A stretch of DNA of 64,000 bases from Pseudomonas sp. (GTDB taxonomy: Bacteria > Pseudomonadota > Gammaproteobacteria > Pseudomonadales > Pseudomonadaceae): positions 1 to 64,000 of the forward strand of contig NZ_JAUXMX010000014.1 in assembly GCF_030683065.1 (NCBI RefSeq), written 5' to 3'. The translations under genes were made by a program, and so were the position numbers. The notes beneath the pieces were generated by a model. The model worked only from the letters and a program-made list of their open reading frames with translations, was not told the DNA's origin and did not search any database. This document shows, piece after piece, positions 45,293-55,590 of the stretch. Each line of letters begins with the position of its first letter. Position 1 is the stretch's first letter.

Positions 45293-46792
45293 ATGACCAC
45301 GACTCGCACCACGCCCACACCAGCTCCATCAGCGGGCAACAACGACCTGATCTACCAACTGGATGACTGCCCTGCTTTCGCACCGGCCATCTTCGCCGCC
45401 CTGCAGCATGTGCTGGCCAGCTTCGTCGGCATCATCACCCCGACCCTGATCGTCGGCAACGTGCTCGGCCTGGGCGCCTATGTGCCCTATCTGGTGAGCA
45501 TGGCGCTGTTCGTGTCCGGCCTCGGCACCTTCGTTCAAGCCAAACGCATCGGCCCGATCGGCTCAGGGCTGCTGTGCCTGCAAGGCACCAGTTTCGCCTT
45601 TCTCAGCGCCATCCTCAGCGCCGGTTTTCTGGTGAAGGGCCGCGGCGGCAGCGAGGAGGAAATACTCGCCACCTTGTTCGGCGTGTGCTTTTGCGCAGCC
45701 TTCGTCGAGATTGCCTTCAGCCAGGTCATCTCAAAACTGCGCAAGGTTGTCACCCCGGTGGTCACCGGCACCATCATCTGCCTGATCGGCTTGTCGCTGA
45801 TCAAGGTGGCAATGACAGATATCGCCGGCGGCTATGGCGCAGCCGACTTCGGCGCGCTGCACCATCTCGGGCTAGCGGCATTGGTACTGGTCACCATAGT
45901 TGTACTCAACCGCTTCAAGTCTCAGGCAGTGCGCCTGTCCGCAGTGATCATCGGCTTGGCCATGGGTTTTGCCGTCGCCTGGTTCAACGGTCGGGTGGAT
46001 TTCTCCAGCATGGCCGCCGTGCCATTGGTCAGCGTGCCGGTGCCGTTCAAATACGGCTTCAGTTTCGACTGGGTGGCGTTTGTACCAATCGCGGTAATTT
46101 TCCTGATCACGCCATTGGAAACCGCTGGAGACCTGACTGCCAACTCGATCATTTCCAAGCAACCGGTCAAGGGTCCGCTGTACCTGCGCCGGATCAAGGG
46201 CGGCGTCCTCGCCGATGGCTGCAACTCGGCCATGGCGGCGATGTTCAATAGCCTGCCAATGACCACCTTCAGCCAGAACAACGGCGTCATCCAGCTCACC
46301 GGGGTCGCCAGCCGCCACGTTGCGTTTTATGTTGCGGGGATATTCATTGTGCTTGGGTTGTTCCCGGCGATCGGCGCGGTCCTGCAGTTGATGCCCAAGC
46401 CGGTTCTGGGCGGTGCCACCCTGATCATGTTCGGCACCGTTGCGGTGGCTGGGATCAGGATTCTCAGCGAAGCCGGCCTGCATCGGCGCAATGTGCTGAT
46501 CGTGGCCATCTCACTCGGCCTTGGTCTTGGTGTGGCAGCCGTGCCGGATGCGCTGTCGCATATGCCGGACACCTTGAAAAACATCTTCGGTTCGCCGATC
46601 ACCATCGGTGCCCTCAGCGCCATTCTGCTGAACATCTTCCTCCCGGAAGAGCATGTGGAACTGGAAGAAAACGATTACGAGCCCGAGGCACACCTGCACA
46701 GCGTGCTGCAGGGCCCGCGAGCCGATGAAACCCAAGGGCCTCGGCTGAAGAGCCTGGCCAGCGACCATGAGCCGCTCAACCGGCCGACCTGA
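45293..46792 (+). CDS. NCS2 purine (xanthine/urate) permease
   Basis: A 499-residue nucleobase:cation symporter-2 with about 14 helices. The NCS2 signature helix is in ITPLETAGDLTANS, with the substrate-binding Glu of the TPLE stretch, and the LPMTTFSQNNGVIQLTGVASRHV block. Uptake of xanthine or uric acid is the likely job given the neighbours. It is preceded by the operator pair and followed by a Tsx-like outer-membrane channel gene 84 bases later, probably on the same transcript. Confidence 0.93.
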   Translation: MTTTRTTPTPAPSAGNNDLIYQLDDCPAFAPAIFAALQHVLASFVGIITPTLIVGNVLGLGAYVPYLVSMALFVSGLGTFVQAKRIGPIGSGLLCLQGTSFAFLSAILSAGFLVKGRGGSEEEILATLFGVCFCAAFVEIAFSQVISKLRKVVTPVVTGTIICLIGLSLIKVAMTDIAGGYGAADFGALHHLGLAALVLVTIVVLNRFKSQAVRLSAVIIGLAMGFAVAWFNGRVDFSSMAAVPLVSVPVPFKYGFSFDWVAFVPIAVIFLITPLETAGDLTANSIISKQPVKGPLYLRRIKGGVLADGCNSAMAAMFNSLPMTTFSQNNGVIQLTGVASRHVAFYVAGIFIVLGLFPAIGAVLQLMPKPVLGGATLIMFGTVAVAGIRILSEAGLHRRNVLIVAISLGLGLGVAAVPDALSHMPDTLKNIFGSPITIGALSAILLNIFLPEEHVELEENDYEPEAHLHSVLQGPRADETQGPRLKSLASDHEPLNRPT

Positions 46793-46876
46793 ACCAGCAA
46801 CTGGGCAAACAACCTCCCCCCTGCGGGCAGCCGCGGGGTTGAGAAACCGTGCACCTCTAAAAATAAGGAAAACCCG

Positions 46877-47737
46877 ATGAGACTTAAGCATCTGCCTTTC
46901 TGCATTGCGCTGTCTGCCGGCCTGATTGCCTGCCAACACGCCAGCGCCAGTGACCTGCTGCTGTGGCAGGACAACAGCCTGTCCTACCTGCATGGCGATA
47001 ACTTCCAGCGCCTCAATTTCAATGCTGAGGAGCAGCGCTCACAGACCACGTTCACCTTCGAGCACGCCAGCGGCTGGGCCTGGGGCGATGTGTTTTATTT
47101 TCTCGACTACATCAGCGCCGACAACGTCCAATCGCGTGGCAGCTTCGCCAACGGCACTTTCGAGCAGAATGACAAGAACAGCTTCTACTACATGGAATTC
47201 TCACCACGCGTCAGCCTCAGCTGGCTGACTGGCCAGGATCTGTCCATGGGGCCGCTAAAAGACGTCAAAGCGGCCTTCACCTATGAAAAAGGTAATGGCG
47301 GCCCAGGCCCGGAAAACTACTTGTACGGTCTGGGCTTCGACTGGGACGTGCCGGGCTTCGCCTACCTCAAGACCAACGTGTACCGGGTCAAGATCAACAA
47401 TCACGTGTTCTTCGCTGAACAAGACAGCAACGGCTACGCCACCCAACTGACCGTGACCGGCGCCTACCCCTTCGCCATCGGCGAGCAGGACTTCGTGATC
47501 GACGGTTACATCGACTGGCGCTCACCATCCAGGGACGCCGGCACCCAGACCTCCGTCGGCTCCTCGGTCCAGGTCAAATGGGACGCGGGCAAGGCGCTAT
47601 TCGGTAAGGAGCGCAAGCTCTACGTCGGTACCGAAGTGAACATGTGGCACAACAAATACGGGATCAAGCCCGTCGACGGTTCCACCGACGGCTTCGACCA
47701 GACGGCTGTGCAAGCGTTGGTGAAGTACCATTTCTAA
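46877..47737 (+). CDS. Tsx-like nucleoside-specific outer-membrane channel
   Basis: A 286-residue protein with a signal peptide (cleavage after ASA) and alternating amphipathic beta strands ending in a C-terminal phenylalanine (VKYHF), the outer-membrane insertion signal. DLLLWQDNSLSYLHGDNF is the Tsx-family start. It would admit nucleosides or purines for the NCS2 permease upstream. A terminator follows 40 bases after the stop. Confidence 0.9.
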   Translation: MRLKHLPFCIALSAGLIACQHASASDLLLWQDNSLSYLHGDNFQRLNFNAEEQRSQTTFTFEHASGWAWGDVFYFLDYISADNVQSRGSFANGTFEQNDKNSFYYMEFSPRVSLSWLTGQDLSMGPLKDVKAAFTYEKGNGGPGPENYLYGLGFDWDVPGFAYLKTNVYRVKINNHVFFAEQDSNGYATQLTVTGAYPFAIGEQDFVIDGYIDWRSPSRDAGTQTSVGSSVQVKWDAGKALFGKERKLYVGTEVNMWHNKYGIKPVDGSTDGFDQTAVQALVKYHF

Positions 47738-48015
47738 GCGCTTGATACGGATTGCCGAGTAGGCGGCCACTTGTAGCAAAAGGGGATGGCATGTTTGCCA
47801 TCCCCTTTTGTGTGAGGTAACCGCAGTAGGCGCAGTACGCATCCTTGCAATTTAGCGTCCTTGAGCTTCTTGCGATCAAGAAAATCCAGCGTCCACTGTT
47901 GCAGGCCGATGCGATCGGTATCCAGGTTGGCTTCGACCTTGTAGTGACTTTTCAGCGCTGCAATTTCGCTCTGCTGCTCACGGGCAAAACCCTGGTACTG
48001 GCCTTGCGCATCCAT
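47734..48015 (-). CDS. Small hypothetical protein after moaA
   Basis: A 93-residue frame in the same direction as moaA and 12 bases after it. The first 60 residues are hydrophilic and helical (QGFAREQQSEIAALKSHY, QQWTLDFLDRKKLKDAK) and look like a real protein. The rest reads through the terminator palindrome and looks artificial, so the end may be displaced by a frameshift. No ribosome site is visible and no family is recognised. Confidence 0.4.
   Translation of the reverse strand: MDAQGQYQGFAREQQSEIAALKSHYKVEANLDTDRIGLQQWTLDFLDRKKLKDAKLQGCVLRLLRLPHTKGDGKHAIPFCYKWPPTRQSVSSA
47778..47809 (+). terminator. Intrinsic terminator of the tsx-like gene, both ways
   Basis: AAAAGGGGATGGC pairs with GCCATCCCCTTTT around ATGTTT, a 13-base-pair perfect stem with T-runs on both strands. 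Confidence 0.93.
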
Positions 48016-48027
48016 GCTGGAGTGGGG

Positions 48028-49023
48028 TTAGCCGCCGGTCATGCTCATAAAACGGATGACCTGCACCTGGGCATCGGTCTCGAAGTGGTGCCGCTCGGGC
48101 TTAAGTCGCAAGGCCTGGATCAAGGCCTCGCTCAGCCGCTGGCTATCACCGGGGTGGGCGCGCATCAGGCCTTTCAGGTCCAGGGCATTGTCATGCCCCA
48201 GGCAGAGCACCAGCTTGCCCTCGGCGGTGACCCGCACACGGTTGCAGTCGCCACAGAAATTGTGGCTGTGGGGCGAGATAAAGCCGACCTGGGTGTCGCT
48301 GCCGACCACTTGCCAGTAGCGCGATGGCCCGCCAGTCAGCTTGCTGCTGCGCACCAAGGCATAACGCTGCTCGATACGCTCGCGCACCTCGTCGCTGGAG
48401 CAGAAAGTCTGCTCGCGCTGGTGGCTGGAAATACTGCCCAGCGGCATTTCCTCGATAAAGCTGATGTCCAGGCCACGCGCCATGGCGAACTCGACAAGGT
48501 CGAGCACCTCGTCATCATTGCGGCCTTTCTGCACCACCGCATTGAGTTTGATTCTGACGAAGCCGGCTGCCCGAGCTGCCTCGATGCCGGCCAGCACCTG
48601 GTCTAGCTTGTCGCGCCGGGTAAAGGCTGCAAAGCGTTCGCGCTTGAGTGAGTTCAGGCTGATGTTCAGGCGTTTGACCCCGGCCGCGCACAACTGTGGC
48701 GCCAGCTCGGCCAGTTGCGAGCCGTTGGTGGTGATGGCCAGATCATCCAGCTCGCTGCGCTGGCCCAGGCGGGTTAGCAGACTGAGCAGGTTCTTGCGTA
48801 CCAGCGGCTCGCCACCGGTGATGCGGATACGCTTGACCCCGAGGCCGATAAAGGCGTCCGCCACGGTATAGAGTTCTTCAAGGCTGAGAATCTGCGCGCG
48901 CGGGGCGAAGACCATATCCTCGCTCATGCAATAGGTGCAACGGAAGTCGCAGCGGTCGGTAACTGACAGTCGCAGGTAGGTGATGCGCCGACCGAAAGGG
49001 TCGAGCAGTTGCGCATGATGCAC
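48028..49023 (-). CDS. moaA: GTP 3',8-cyclase (molybdopterin biosynthesis)
   Basis: A 331-residue radical-SAM enzyme starting molybdopterin synthesis. The radical-SAM cluster is C25-x3-C29-x2-C32 (CDFRCTYC), and the C-terminal cluster cysteines are in FCGDCNRVRV and LVLCLGH. It ends in TGG, needed for the C-terminal arginine-glycine type tail. The start is a GTG with GGAGG 6 bases before. Its place in a purine cluster fits a need for molybdopterin in xanthine dehydrogenase, which is not in this window. It is divergent from the TetR gene. Confidence 0.95.
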   Translation of the reverse strand: MHHAQLLDPFGRRITYLRLSVTDRCDFRCTYCMSEDMVFAPRAQILSLEELYTVADAFIGLGVKRIRITGGEPLVRKNLLSLLTRLGQRSELDDLAITTNGSQLAELAPQLCAAGVKRLNISLNSLKRERFAAFTRRDKLDQVLAGIEAARAAGFVRIKLNAVVQKGRNDDEVLDLVEFAMARGLDISFIEEMPLGSISSHQREQTFCSSDEVRERIEQRYALVRSSKLTGGPSRYWQVVGSDTQVGFISPHSHNFCGDCNRVRVTAEGKLVLCLGHDNALDLKGLMRAHPGDSQRLSEALIQALRLKPERHHFETDAQVQVIRFMSMTGG

Positions 49024-49103
49024 AGCGAGCCTCCTGTATTCTGGGAACCGAGACGTTTTGTTAGTAAATGCAGTGGTCCAGATAGAAACAGAAAAGCCTA
49101 TTT

Positions 49104-49135
49104 TTGTACACAATAAACTGACCGCGAGGTCAGTT
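49104..49135. promoter_or_regulatory. moaA/TetR operator region with two palindromes
   Basis: TTGTACACAA (49104-49113) is the purine-region GntR-type site. Next to it, AACTGACCGCGAGGTCAGTT (49116-49135) has perfect 8-base arms around 4 bases. TGACC-N4-GGTCA is the pattern of the RutR operator, fitting the TetR regulator encoded 108 bases downstream. Confidence 0.7.
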
Positions 49136-49242
49136 AAGTTATCCAGACCCCTGCCAGCGCTGGCTTGAGCCATGCGCAGGCCCGGTGCTACCATGCCCGA
49201 CCGCCGCCCAGCGCCGGGCGGCACATGCAAGCACAGGGGCTT

Positions 49243-49887
49243 ATGACCAGTATTCGCGAGCGCAACAAAGAGCTGATTTTGCGCGCAGCCAGTGAAGAAT
49301 TCGCCGACAAGGGCTTTGCCGCCAGCAAGACCAGCGATATCGCCGCCAAGGCCGGCGTGCCAAAGCCCAACGTCTATTACTACTTCAAGTCGAAAGAGAA
49401 CCTCTACCGCGAGGTGCTCGAAAGCATTATCGAGCCATTACTGGACGCCTCGGCGCCGTTCAATCAGCCCGGCAAACCGGCTGACGTACTCACCGCCTAT
49501 ATCCGCTCGAAGATTCGTATTTCCCGCGAACTGCCCTCAGCCTCCAAGGTATTTGCCAGCGAGATCATGCACGGTGCACCGCACCTGTCCGCTGAGCAGG
49601 CTGAACAACTCAACGCCCAGGCCCAGCACAACATCACCTGCATCCAGCGCTGGATCGGCCAGGGGTTGATGGCCGCGATCGACCCCCACCATCTGATGTT
49701 CAGCATCTGGGCCGCGACCCAGACCTATGCCGACTTCGACTGGCAGATCGCCACTGTAACCGGCAAGGCCAGCCTGGATGACGCCGACTACGAAGCCGCC
49801 GCCCAGACCATCATCCGCCTGGTGATCAAGGGCTGCGAGATCGACGAAAGCCAGAGCGCCGCCTCCGAGCAGGTCACCCGCGCCTGA
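49243..49887 (+). CDS. TetR-family regulator, RutR-like
   Basis: A 214-residue regulator with an N-terminal TetR helix-turn-helix (TSDIAAKAGVPKPNVYYYFKSKENLYREVL) and a RutR-like ligand domain (RISRELPSASKVFASEIMHGAPHL; FSIWAATQTYADFDWQI). E. coli RutR senses uracil/thymine and binds TTGACCA-N2-TGGTCAA sites; a matching palindrome lies upstream. The start MTSIRERNKELIL is used; earlier codons lack family similarity. It probably controls moaA and itself and perhaps purine genes. Ligand uncertain. Confidence 0.9.
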   Translation: MTSIRERNKELILRAASEEFADKGFAASKTSDIAAKAGVPKPNVYYYFKSKENLYREVLESIIEPLLDASAPFNQPGKPADVLTAYIRSKIRISRELPSASKVFASEIMHGAPHLSAEQAEQLNAQAQHNITCIQRWIGQGLMAAIDPHHLMFSIWAATQTYADFDWQIATVTGKASLDDADYEAAAQTIIRLVIKGCEIDESQSAASEQVTRA

Positions 49888-50031
49888 TCCTCTGATCTGG
49901 GTGGGGTAACGGTGCAGAGCATCTGCCCGCGAACGGTCGACAAATCCGCGCGGTGCACACGGTGGTTCGCGGCCAAGGCCCCTCCTACAGGCTGCGGTGC
50001 TCTTGTACTTGGTCCGCCACCCTTCTGCGTT

Positions 50032-50469
50032 CTACGCTTGCCCCGCGTCAGCCTTGAGCCCCGCCGCCTGCACCGCGCCGATTGCGCACTGCTCATCGAT
50101 ATCCGAGGTGTCGCCGGTGATGCCAATCGCGCCGATCACCTCGCCGCGCACATCACGAATCAACACCCCGCCCGCGGCGGGCAGCAACTTGCCGTCCGCC
50201 AGGTTATTCAGCGCACCAATGAAGGCGGGTCGTTGCTGCGCATCGGCTGCGATCGCCCGCGAACCTTTGCCCAGCGCCACTGCGCCCCAGGCCTTGGCGA
50301 TGGCGATCTGCGGGCGCAACAGGCTAGCACCGTCTTCACGCTGCAGGCTGATCAGGTGACCACCCGCATCCAGCACGGCCACGGTCAAGGGCGCGGCAGA
50401 TAGCTCGCGCCCAAGCGCCAGGGCCCGGTTGCTGATGGTGGTCGCGGTGTGCAGGTTCAAAGCGCTCAT
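50032..50469 (-). CDS. GlcG/HbpS-like (DUF336) protein
   Basis: A 145-residue protein of the GlcG/HbpS fold, found next to glycolate, glyoxylate and haem genes. The core TVAVLDAGGHLISLQREDG and KAWGAVALGKGS is typical, as is the GGVLIRDVRGEVIGAIGITGDT block. The precise role is unresolved; relatives bind haem or small ligands. The ATG has GAGGAGGG upstream. Two TTGTNNACAA-type sites precede it, linking it to the purine regulon. Confidence 0.85.
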   Translation of the reverse strand: MSALNLHTATTISNRALALGRELSAAPLTVAVLDAGGHLISLQREDGASLLRPQIAIAKAWGAVALGKGSRAIAADAQQRPAFIGALNNLADGKLLPAAGGVLIRDVRGEVIGAIGITGDTSDIDEQCAIGAVQAAGLKADAGQA

Positions 50470-50566
50470 ATCTGAAGCCCTCCTCGAAAAGTGGATGAAA
50501 GCAAGGCCAGTTCCCACTGGTGCCATCGCCCACAGCGGACAGGCGGGGATAAGCCCAACCAATAAA

Positions 50567-50619
50567 TCGTACACAATAAATAATATTTTTAGTACATTTA
50601 AAATATCGTTTGTATACAA
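50567..50619. promoter_or_regulatory. Two TTGTNNACAA sites before the GlcG-like gene
   Basis: TCGTACACAA (50567-50576, one mismatch) and the perfect TTGTATACAA (50610-50619) lie in an AT-rich promoter stretch between the LysR gene end and the GlcG-like start. Confidence 0.6.
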
Positions 50620-50632
50620 AGACGTCCGTAAC

Positions 50633-51538
50633 TCATCCTTCCCAGTACCCCGGCGTGTTGTAGATCGCCTTTAGGTAGTCGATGAAGAAACGCACCTTGG
50701 CGGGCAGATAACGCTGCTGCGGATAGACCGCCTGAATGTCGTAGGCCGGCATGGCGAACTGGTCGAGCACCGTGACCAACTGCCCGCGCTTGAGCTCGGC
50801 CTGGATCTCCCAGGTCGAGCGCCAGCCGATACCCAAGCCCTGCTTGACCCAGTCATAGAGGAGTTCGCCGTCATTACAATCGAGATTGCCGGAGACCTTG
50901 ACCGCTACCTGTTTGCCATCGCGCAGGAAGGTCCAGCCGCGCTGCTGGCCACCCTGCAGGTTGAACGCCAGGCAGTTGTGCTGGGCAAGGTCTTCGAGGG
51001 ATTGCGGGGCCGGGTGACGCTGAAAATAGTCCGGCGAACCGCAGACCACCCGCCGATTGGCGAACAGCTTGACCGCCACGTAGTTGGGGTCAGTCACTTC
51101 GCCGATGCGAATGCCCATGTCGTAGCCCTGACGCACCAGGTCGACCACGCTGTCGGTCAGGTTGAACGACAGGTTCAGCTCTGGATAACGGGCCTGAAAC
51201 GCCGGGGCGTGGGGCGCGATATGCCGACGGCCAAACGCCGCAGGTGCCGACACCACCAAGTGCCCGCTCACCGAATGGCTGCCGTGGGTGATGCTGGCAT
51301 CGGCCTCGGCGAAGTCACGCAGCAAGCCGCGGGCCCGCTCCAGGTATTGCTCGCCCAGATCGGTCAGCGACAGACCGCGGGTCGAGCGATGCATCAGCTT
51401 GACCCCCAAATGGCGTTCGAGCATGTCGAGCCGCCGGCCCATCACCACAGGGGTCACCCCTTCGACCAGCGCGGCAGCGGCAAAGCTGCCGTGATCGGCC
51501 ACCAAAACAAAACTGTGCAACGCCGTATAACGGTCCAT
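50633..51538 (-). CDS. LysR-family transcriptional regulator
   Basis: A 301-residue LysR regulator with an N-terminal winged HTH (MDRYTALHSFVLVADHGSFAAAALVEGVTPVVMGRRLDMLE) and a periplasmic-binding-protein-like effector domain. It is divergent from gcl with 116 bases between, so it likely activates the gcl operon in response to a glyoxylate-pathway compound. An inverted repeat GCTTTAG/CTAAAGC lies close to gcl. Start ATG has AGGAG upstream. Confidence 0.9.
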   Translation of the reverse strand: MDRYTALHSFVLVADHGSFAAAALVEGVTPVVMGRRLDMLERHLGVKLMHRSTRGLSLTDLGEQYLERARGLLRDFAEADASITHGSHSVSGHLVVSAPAAFGRRHIAPHAPAFQARYPELNLSFNLTDSVVDLVRQGYDMGIRIGEVTDPNYVAVKLFANRRVVCGSPDYFQRHPAPQSLEDLAQHNCLAFNLQGGQQRGWTFLRDGKQVAVKVSGNLDCNDGELLYDWVKQGLGIGWRSTWEIQAELKRGQLVTVLDQFAMPAYDIQAVYPQQRYLPAKVRFFIDYLKAIYNTPGYWEG

Positions 51539-51654
51539 TCGATACTCCTGATACCGACAGAAATGCTGAATCCTGCAATTTACCGCATTAACCCGTTGCC
51601 ATCATGCTTTAGGCATGTAGAAAAAATATCGACTAAAGCCTGGAGGAATTTTTT

Positions 51655-53430
<1,776 letters not shown>

Positions 53431-53489
53431 CTTTGCCTGTTAATCCCTGGCCCGGACTGCATCCGGGCTACCTGAACAAGGAGCATCAC

Positions 53490-54272
53490 ATGCCCCGCTT
53501 TGCTGCCAACCTGTCCATGCTGTTCACCGAAGTGGACTTTCTGGATCGTTTCGCCGCTGCCGCCGCTGCCGGTTTCAGCGGTGTCGAGTACCTGTTTCCC
53601 TACGACTTCCCGGCCGAGGCGCTCAAGGCGCGACTGGATGCCAATAAACTTGAGCAGGTGCTGTTCAACCTGCCCGCCGGCGATTGGGCCAAGGGCGAGC
53701 GCGGTATCGCCTGCCACCCGGAGCGGGTCGAGGAATTCCGTGCCGGCGTCGACCAGGCCATCGCCTACGCCAAGGTATTGGGCAATGCGCAGATCAACTG
53801 CCTGGCCGGCATTCGTCCGCAGGGTTACGACTGCGCCACTATCGAGGCGACTTTTGTCGACAACCTCACGTTCGCCGCAGACCAGTTGGAGCAGGCCGGG
53901 ATCAAGCTGGTCATGGAAATGATCAACACCCGCGACATTCCCGGCTTCTACCTGAACACCACCAAGCAGGCCCTGGCCATTCGCGCCAAGGTCGACAGCA
54001 GCAACCTGTACCTGCAATACGACATCTATCACATGCAAATCATGGAAGGTGACCTGGCCCGCACCCTGGACAACAACCTGGCGCTGATCAATCACGTGCA
54101 ACTGGCCGACAACCCCGGGCGTCACGAGCCAGGTACTGGCGAGATCAACTACCGCTTCCTCTTCGAGCACCTGGACCGCATCGGCTACCGGGGCTGGATC
54201 GGCTGTGAATACAAGCCGGCAACCACCACCGCGGCCGGCCTCGGCTGGATGAAAACCCATAACGCGATCTGA
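53490..54272 (+). CDS. hyi: Hydroxypyruvate isomerase
   Basis: A 260-residue TIM-barrel isomerase interconverting hydroxypyruvate and tartronate semialdehyde. Metal ligands are expected in KLVMEMINTRDIPG, YDIYHMQIMEGD and GCEYKP. The start MPRFAANLSMLF is chosen with AAGGAG upstream; a start 19 codons earlier is not supported. It is 59 bases after gcl and followed by a palindromic repeat. Confidence 0.93.
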   Translation: MPRFAANLSMLFTEVDFLDRFAAAAAAGFSGVEYLFPYDFPAEALKARLDANKLEQVLFNLPAGDWAKGERGIACHPERVEEFRAGVDQAIAYAKVLGNAQINCLAGIRPQGYDCATIEATFVDNLTFAADQLEQAGIKLVMEMINTRDIPGFYLNTTKQALAIRAKVDSSNLYLQYDIYHMQIMEGDLARTLDNNLALINHVQLADNPGRHEPGTGEINYRFLFEHLDRIGYRGWIGCEYKPATTTAAGLGWMKTHNAI

Positions 54273-54309
54273 ACCGTAACACCCCTCTCCAGCAGATAAG
54301 AGGGTCACC

Positions 54310-54380
54310 CGTAGGATGGGTGGAGCGAAGAGATACCCATCGAGCCAGTGATGGGTATCGCAGGCTCAACCCATCCTACG
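54310..54380. repeat. Palindrome between hyi and glxR
   Basis: CGTAGGATGGGTGGAGC at the left mirrors GCTCAACCCATCCTACG at the right, with inner GATACCCAT and ATGGGTATC arms. Confidence 0.85.
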
Positions 54381-54423
54381 CAACCAGGCTTCACCAGACA
54401 TAACGACACCAGGAGACAATCTC

Positions 54424-55314
54424 ATGGCTAAAATCGGATTTATCGGCACCGGCATCATGGGCAAGCCCATGGCGCAGAACCTGCAGAACGCCGGGCACAC
54501 CCTGCTGCTCTCCGAGCATCACGACCAGGCACCGGCCGACCTGATCGCCGCCGGCGCCATCGCCCTAGCCACCCCGCAGCAGGTCGCCCAGGAAGCCGAA
54601 TTCATCATCATCATGGTGCCGGACACCCCACAGGTCGAGGACGTGCTGCTGCGCGCTGACGGCGTTGCCGCAGGCGTAGGCGCCGGCAAGGTGGTGATCG
54701 ACATGAGCTCGATCTCTCCCACCGCGACCAAGCAGTTCGCCGAGAAGATCAAGGCCACGGGTGCGCAGTACCTCGACGCGCCGGTATCCGGCGGTGAAGT
54801 CGGCGCCAAGGCCGCGACCCTGAGCATCATGGTCGGTGGCTGCGAGCAGACCTTCGAGCGCGCCCTGCCGCTGTTCCAGGTCATGGGCAAGAACATCACC
54901 CGGGTCGGCGGCAACGGTGACGGCCAGACCGCCAAGGTCGCCAACCAGATCATCGTCGCCCTGAACATCCAGGCGGTCGCCGAAGCCCTGTTGTTCGCCG
55001 CCAGGAACGGTGCCGATCCGGCCAAGGTGCGTGAAGCGCTGATGGGCGGCTTCGCCGGCTCGAAAATTCTCGAGGTGCATGGCGAGCGTATGATCAAGGG
55101 CACTTTCGATCCGGGCTTCCGCATAAGCCTGCACCAGAAGGACCTCAACCTGGCCCTGGCCGGCGCCCGCGAGCTGGGCCTGAATCTGCCTAACACCGCC
55201 AATGCCCAGCAGGTGTTCAGCACCTGTGCGGCCATCGGCGGCAGCAACTGGGACCACTCTGCGCTGATCAAGGGATTGGAGCACATGGCCAACTTTTCGA
55301 TCCGCAAGGAGTGA
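54424..55314 (+). CDS. glxR: Tartronate semialdehyde reductase
   Basis: A 296-residue beta-hydroxyacid dehydrogenase reducing tartronate semialdehyde to glycerate. The Rossmann motif is GFIGTGIMGKPMAQNL, the substrate loop DAPVSGGEVGA, and the catalytic lysine lies in GQTAKVANQIIVALN. AGGAGA precedes the ATG. Three stacked palindromes follow before ttuD. Confidence 0.95.
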   Translation: MAKIGFIGTGIMGKPMAQNLQNAGHTLLLSEHHDQAPADLIAAGAIALATPQQVAQEAEFIIIMVPDTPQVEDVLLRADGVAAGVGAGKVVIDMSSISPTATKQFAEKIKATGAQYLDAPVSGGEVGAKAATLSIMVGGCEQTFERALPLFQVMGKNITRVGGNGDGQTAKVANQIIVALNIQAVAEALLFAARNGADPAKVREALMGGFAGSKILEVHGERMIKGTFDPGFRISLHQKDLNLALAGARELGLNLPNTANAQQVFSTCAAIGGSNWDHSALIKGLEHMANFSIRKE

Positions 55315-55334
55315 CCGACCGTAGGCCGACCACC

Positions 55335-55455
55335 CGTAGGTTTGGTTGAGCCTGCGATACCCAACAACCGGTTCGAAGAACCGGCCAACGCATCCCATTG
55401 CGGGGAGCACTGAGCGCTTCATGTTGGGTATCGCTTCGCTCAACCCAACCTACGG
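55335..55455. repeat. Long palindrome after glxR
   Basis: Outer arms begin CGTAGGTTTGGTTGAGC and end GCTCAACCCAACCTACGG, with inner CGATACCCAACA and TGTTGGGTATCG. An additional CCGGTTCGAAGAACCGG hairpin sits near the centre. Confidence 0.85.
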
Positions 55456-55472
55456 GGAATTTTTCGATCTGC

Positions 55473-55499
55473 CCGGCAGGCGGTGTCACGGCCTGCCGG
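55473..55499. repeat. Short GC palindrome before ttuD
   Basis: CCGGCAGGC and GCCTGCCGG are perfect 9-base arms around 9 bases, 17 bases after the previous palindrome. Confidence 0.7.
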
Positions 55500-55509
55500 C
55501 CGGGTGGGT

Positions 55510-55558
55510 CGATTCTAGTGCGCAGCGCCTGCCAAGCGGACGCTGCGCACTAGAATCG
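55510..55558. repeat. Perfect 18-bp inverted repeat before ttuD
   Basis: CGATTCTAGTGCGCAGCG is repeated exactly in reverse complement, CGCTGCGCACTAGAATCG, around 13 bases. It ends 32 bases before the ttuD start. Confidence 0.85.
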
Positions 55559-55590
55559 AGTTGATCCAGCCCGAAACAAGAGAGATCACC

